From an uncultured bacterium (GTDB lineage: Bacteria; Bacillota_I; Bacilli_A; RF39; UBA660): a DNA stretch of 8,578 nt. The translations under genes were made by a program, and so were the position numbers. The DNA lies in contig CAJMQX010000025.1 in the NCBI GenBank assembly GCA_905215635.1, forward strand, positions 1 through 8,578, given 5' to 3'. Positions 6,231-8,578 of this stretch are shown here, in pieces. The notes beneath the pieces are model-generated. The model saw only the letters and a list, made by a program, of their open reading frames with translations, was not told where the DNA came from and did no database searches. How positions within the stretch are numbered: position 1 is the first letter of the stretch; each line of letters opens with the position of its first letter.

Positions 6231-7872
6231 TCCAAGCATATATTTTTATAGTGCCATAGAAGTATTTATTTTGCATGGAATTAGGAATTGTTTCATAATC
6301 TGTCCATAGCATTAATTTTACATCTTTAGTTTCATACGGTTCGATAGTACTTTCTACTAGGGTATAATTTGTTCCTATTAAACTAAATAGTTTAAATAAC
6401 GGATCATTTTTCCAAAGCTTATCTTTTAGTTTAGTTGGGCCTACATATGTACTACCCGCTTGAATTTGATATCTTATATATTCAACATCTAAATTTGTTC
6501 TATAAGATTCTTCGATGACAATACGATAATTTAGAGTTTCATTTGTATTATTAGTAATAGTAAAATCTTTAGTAGTATCATCTATATCTGTATCTAGTAT
6601 GGTATTTTTTATTTTACCAGCTTTATCATATAAAATACCATCTTTAGGTACGATAGCAATATAATCTTTAGTTTTGATGACTGCAGTTTTTTCGAATGTT
6701 TTAACTTCTTCACCATCTATATTAGTAGTTTTAGTTAATTCTTCTTTTTCTCCAGTTACATCACTAATTTGATTATTCTGATATTTAATATTGCTATTTT
6801 CATCAACGTAATAGGTTTTGCCATTCAAATCATAAGTTGCGCTACCATTTGTATAGTAAGTTGTATTACCTATAGTATGACTGATTTCTACATAAATATC
6901 ATCTACTATTTCATATATTTTATTATTTGCTAGATGGATACTGTTACTTCTTCTTACACTTATTGTTTTAGTACCATCTTTAATTATTGCTCCACCATCT
7001 TGATAGTAATCAATAGCAATACCTTCATCTAGTGTAATAGTTTTATATATTTCATATGCATTATTATTCTTAAAAGTAATTTTATCATTAGTTATGTCCA
7101 TATCAGATTCATTTCTAATAATATAATTTTTGTTATTATTAGTTATAACGATAGTGCCATCATAGTAGTAAGATAATTTGTTTTGACCGATAGTTTTAGT
7201 TTCTTTTAAGTATGATACCTTATGATTAGCAATATAGTTATCATTTATATCTTGGCCATTTCTTACAAAAAGATTTATTTTAGCGTTAGTTATCTCAGCA
7301 GAACCATCAGAGAAGTAAGTAACACTACCCCAAGAATATTCCTTAGTACTAGATATTTTAACATCTCTTGTAGTGGCAGTAGTTAAGATATTTCCGGCGG
7401 CATCAACACCATAGCTACCATCTTTTTGAGGATTTACTCTAGTGATTAGATTGTTTTTCTTCATTATTTTTAAGGCTGTTCCATCACTATATAGTTTTAC
7501 AACAAAGTCACTTGATTCAATGATTTTAACAGTAGTTACTTCTCCGGATACTTTAAATTCACCACTATTTTTAAATTTATTTAAAGCACTATCTTCAGTT
7601 ATGGGAAGCCCACTATTAATGTTATAATTATAATCCCCTAGTGAAGTATCAAGGGTAGCTTTTTCTATGTTTGGACCATTTATTGAATTAATACTTTTAA
7701 GTAATAAGTATGAACCAATAATTAAAGTTATAAGTGATAAAAGAAAGAGAGCAAGTAATATTAAACGGCGATTATTCCTTAGAAATATTACTAAAGGAGA
7801 TTGCTTTTCTTCAAGAATTATCTCTTCTTTTTTCTTATTTAATTCAACAACTTCTAAGTTCTTTTTAGCCAT
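6220..7872 (-). CDS. membrane-anchored protein with YxDG repeats and a TasA-like C-terminal domain
   Basis: This 550-residue protein matches no family I recognise with certainty. Residues 1-36 are charged and presumably cytoplasmic, with Arg/Lys before a single membrane helix (about 37-58). The rest should lie outside the cell. Residues about 126-366 hold five beta-rich repeats centred on an aromatic-aromatic-x-Asp-Gly turn: YSDGTALKI (128-136), YFSDGSAEI (186-194), YYYDGTIVI (235-243), YYQDGGAII (289-297) and YYTNGSATY (339-347). They are spaced 49-59 residues apart. Residues about 432-548 resemble the TasA-like sandwich of the next gene: TNNTNETLNYR (440-450), then IEPYETKDV (510-518), LWTDYETIPN (522-531), KYFYGTIKIYAW (536-547). 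It lies between a SipW-like peptidase and the secreted protein, so an anchoring or assembly role is likely. ATG at 7872 is chosen; the upstream GTG at 7881 is inside the ribosome binding site. Confidence 0.8.
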   Translation of the reverse strand: MAKKNLEVVELNKKKEEIILEEKQSPLVIFLRNNRRLILLALFLLSLITLIIGSYLLLKSINSINGPNIEKATLDTSLGDYNYNINSGLPITEDSALNKFKNSGEFKVSGEVTTVKIIESSDFVVKLYSDGTALKIMKKNNLITRVNPQKDGSYGVDAAGNILTTATTRDVKISSTKEYSWGSVTYFSDGSAEITNAKINLFVRNGQDINDNYIANHKVSYLKETKTIGQNKLSYYYDGTIVITNNNKNYIIRNESDMDITNDKITFKNNNAYEIYKTITLDEGIAIDYYQDGGAIIKDGTKTISVRRSNSIHLANNKIYEIVDDIYVEISHTIGNTTYYTNGSATYDLNGKTYYVDENSNIKYQNNQISDVTGEKEELTKTTNIDGEEVKTFEKTAVIKTKDYIAIVPKDGILYDKAGKIKNTILDTDIDDTTKDFTITNNTNETLNYRIVIEESYRTNLDVEYIRYQIQAGSTYVGPTKLKDKLWKNDPLFKLFSLIGTNYTLVESTIEPYETKDVKLMLWTDYETIPNSMQNKYFYGTIKIYAWSKK

Positions 7873-7877
7873 ATTAC

Positions 7878-7883
7878 TCACCT
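7878..7883 (-). promoter_or_regulatory. ribosome binding site that decides the anchor-gene start
   Basis: AGGTGA on the minus strand, preceded by AAAGGAAGT, lies 5 bases before ATG at 7872. The in-frame GTG at 7879-7881 overlaps the site itself and is rejected as the start. Confidence 0.7.
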
Positions 7884-7911
7884 ACTTCCTTTTATTTATA
7901 TTCATTTAATT

Positions 7912-8577
7912 TTAGTCAGCTTTTATTAATTTAGTCTTTTGACCAGCTTTTTTAAGAATTTTCATGATGTCATAAGATAAAATAGTTAAACATGGAATTA
8001 ATACTAAGATAATAAGTCCACCTTTACTTGATAAAATATCTTGTAAGTATCCTAATTTAGGAATTTTTAATATTACTTTCCCTAAAATATTAGTATTTGG
8101 TACAAGAGCACTATCAGAAATATTATTATTATCTCCTTGTGTACGATATGAATAGCTACCAATAGATTCATCATAATATTTATCAATGATACGATGGGTT
8201 ACTGATATGCCTCCAAATCTAGTATCAGGAGAAATGAAAGTTATAATATCTCCTACTTCTAACTCTTCTTGAGGGACTTTTTTAGTTACAACAATATCTT
8301 TTACTTTAATAGTTGGTAACATACTACCAGACATAACAACGTAAGCATTAAAATCAGGAGGAGAATAATCACCTTTCATAGCTCTTATTTTGATATCAGC
8401 AATATATAAAAGTAGTGTGCCTCCAATTAATAGTAGAAAGATAAATAAAGCATATGACATAACACTAATAATATACTTTAAAGGCTTTTCTTTCTTCTTA
8501 ATAACCTTAACATTATAATGTTTTACTCCAAAAATATTATTTATACTATTACTATTTATTTCAAGATTTGTAGACAT
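7912..8577 (-). CDS. sipW: SipW-like (ER-type) signal peptidase I
   Basis: This 221-residue membrane serine protease should cleave signal peptides after export. It is of the ER/archaeal type used by Bacillus SipW, with a Ser-His pair in place of Ser-Lys. Visible: membrane helix (about 36-59); box with the nucleophile in MSGSMLPT (82-89, Ser85); THRI (127-130) with His128 as general base; TQGDNN (147-152) with Asp149 and a second Asp at 155; a C-terminal membrane helix (about 187-205) and a basic tail. The usual catalytic residues are all present. It is the first visible gene of a unit with the membrane anchor (39-base gap) and the LamG/FGE-like protein, whose signal is of the TasA/SipW-dependent kind, so that protein is its probable substrate. 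The ATG at 8575-8577 is one base from the window edge. The ribosome binding site, promoter and any further upstream codons cannot be seen. Confidence 0.9.
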   Translation of the reverse strand: MSTNLEINSNSINNIFGVKHYNVKVIKKKEKPLKYIISVMSYALFIFLLLIGGTLLLYIADIKIRAMKGDYSPPDFNAYVVMSGSMLPTIKVKDIVVTKKVPQEELEVGDIITFISPDTRFGGISVTHRIIDKYYDESIGSYSYRTQGDNNNISDSALVPNTNILGKVILKIPKLGYLQDILSSKGGLIILVLIPCLTILSYDIMKILKKAGQKTKLIKAD

Positions 8578-8578
8578 A

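Noticed and set aside
7442..7909. Two + strand open frames inside the anchor gene
   Set aside because: They are antisense to the anchor gene; their hydrophobic runs mirror AT-rich coding and the opposite-strand membrane helix.

Overview
The window is strongly AT-rich DNA using the standard genetic code (all visible stops are TAA or TAG, and TGG is used for Trp). It has classic Gram-positive signals: AAGGAG/GGTGAT ribosome binding sites, extended -10 promoters and short hairpin-plus-U terminators. An undecaprenyl-pyrophosphate phosphatase implies a peptidoglycan wall. The SipW/TasA-type secretion module and the LamG plus FGE-like surface protein suggest an uncultured, probably host-associated Bacillota (Bacilli-like) lineage. 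The exact taxon cannot be fixed from the sequence.

Layout. On the + strand, 53-223 encodes a tiny Gly/Tyr-rich membrane protein with its own terminator. Positions 284-471 hold no gene but contain a 17-bp palindrome and a 10-bp direct repeat with an 11-bp period. Everything else is on the minus strand. tRNA-Gln(CUG) at 507-580 has its own promoter and terminator. Above it lies a two-gene unit: a GH31-family glycoside-hydrolase homologue (1465-3819) followed by uppP (642-1436), with a promoter at about 3846-3851 and a terminator fused to the uppP stop codon. From the right edge, a three-gene unit reads leftwards: a SipW-like signal peptidase (7912-8577), a membrane-anchored repeat protein (6220-7872) and a large secreted LamG/FGE-like protein (4005-6191), closed by a strong terminator at 3957-3986.

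How the genes fit together. The right-hand operon resembles the logic of the Bacillus tapA-sipW-tasA matrix operon, but with different architecture. An ER-type (Ser/His) signal peptidase sits with a secreted protein that has a TasA-like signal and N-terminal beta-sandwich. Between them is a membrane anchor whose C-terminal domain looks like the same beta-sandwich. I infer a dedicated surface-display or fibre system in which the anchor and the adhesin dock or polymerise through matching TasA-like domains, presenting a lectin-like tip. This is the most interesting system in the window.

The second notable point is that the GH31 homologue keeps the family fold and many conserved blocks but has lost several active-site residues (Asp to Lys at the acid/base position, Asp to Ala in HDIGG, and others). 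It is probably a pseudoenzyme. Start codons of three minus-strand genes were moved to internal ATGs, because the more upstream starts lie in or against the Shine-Dalgarno sequence.
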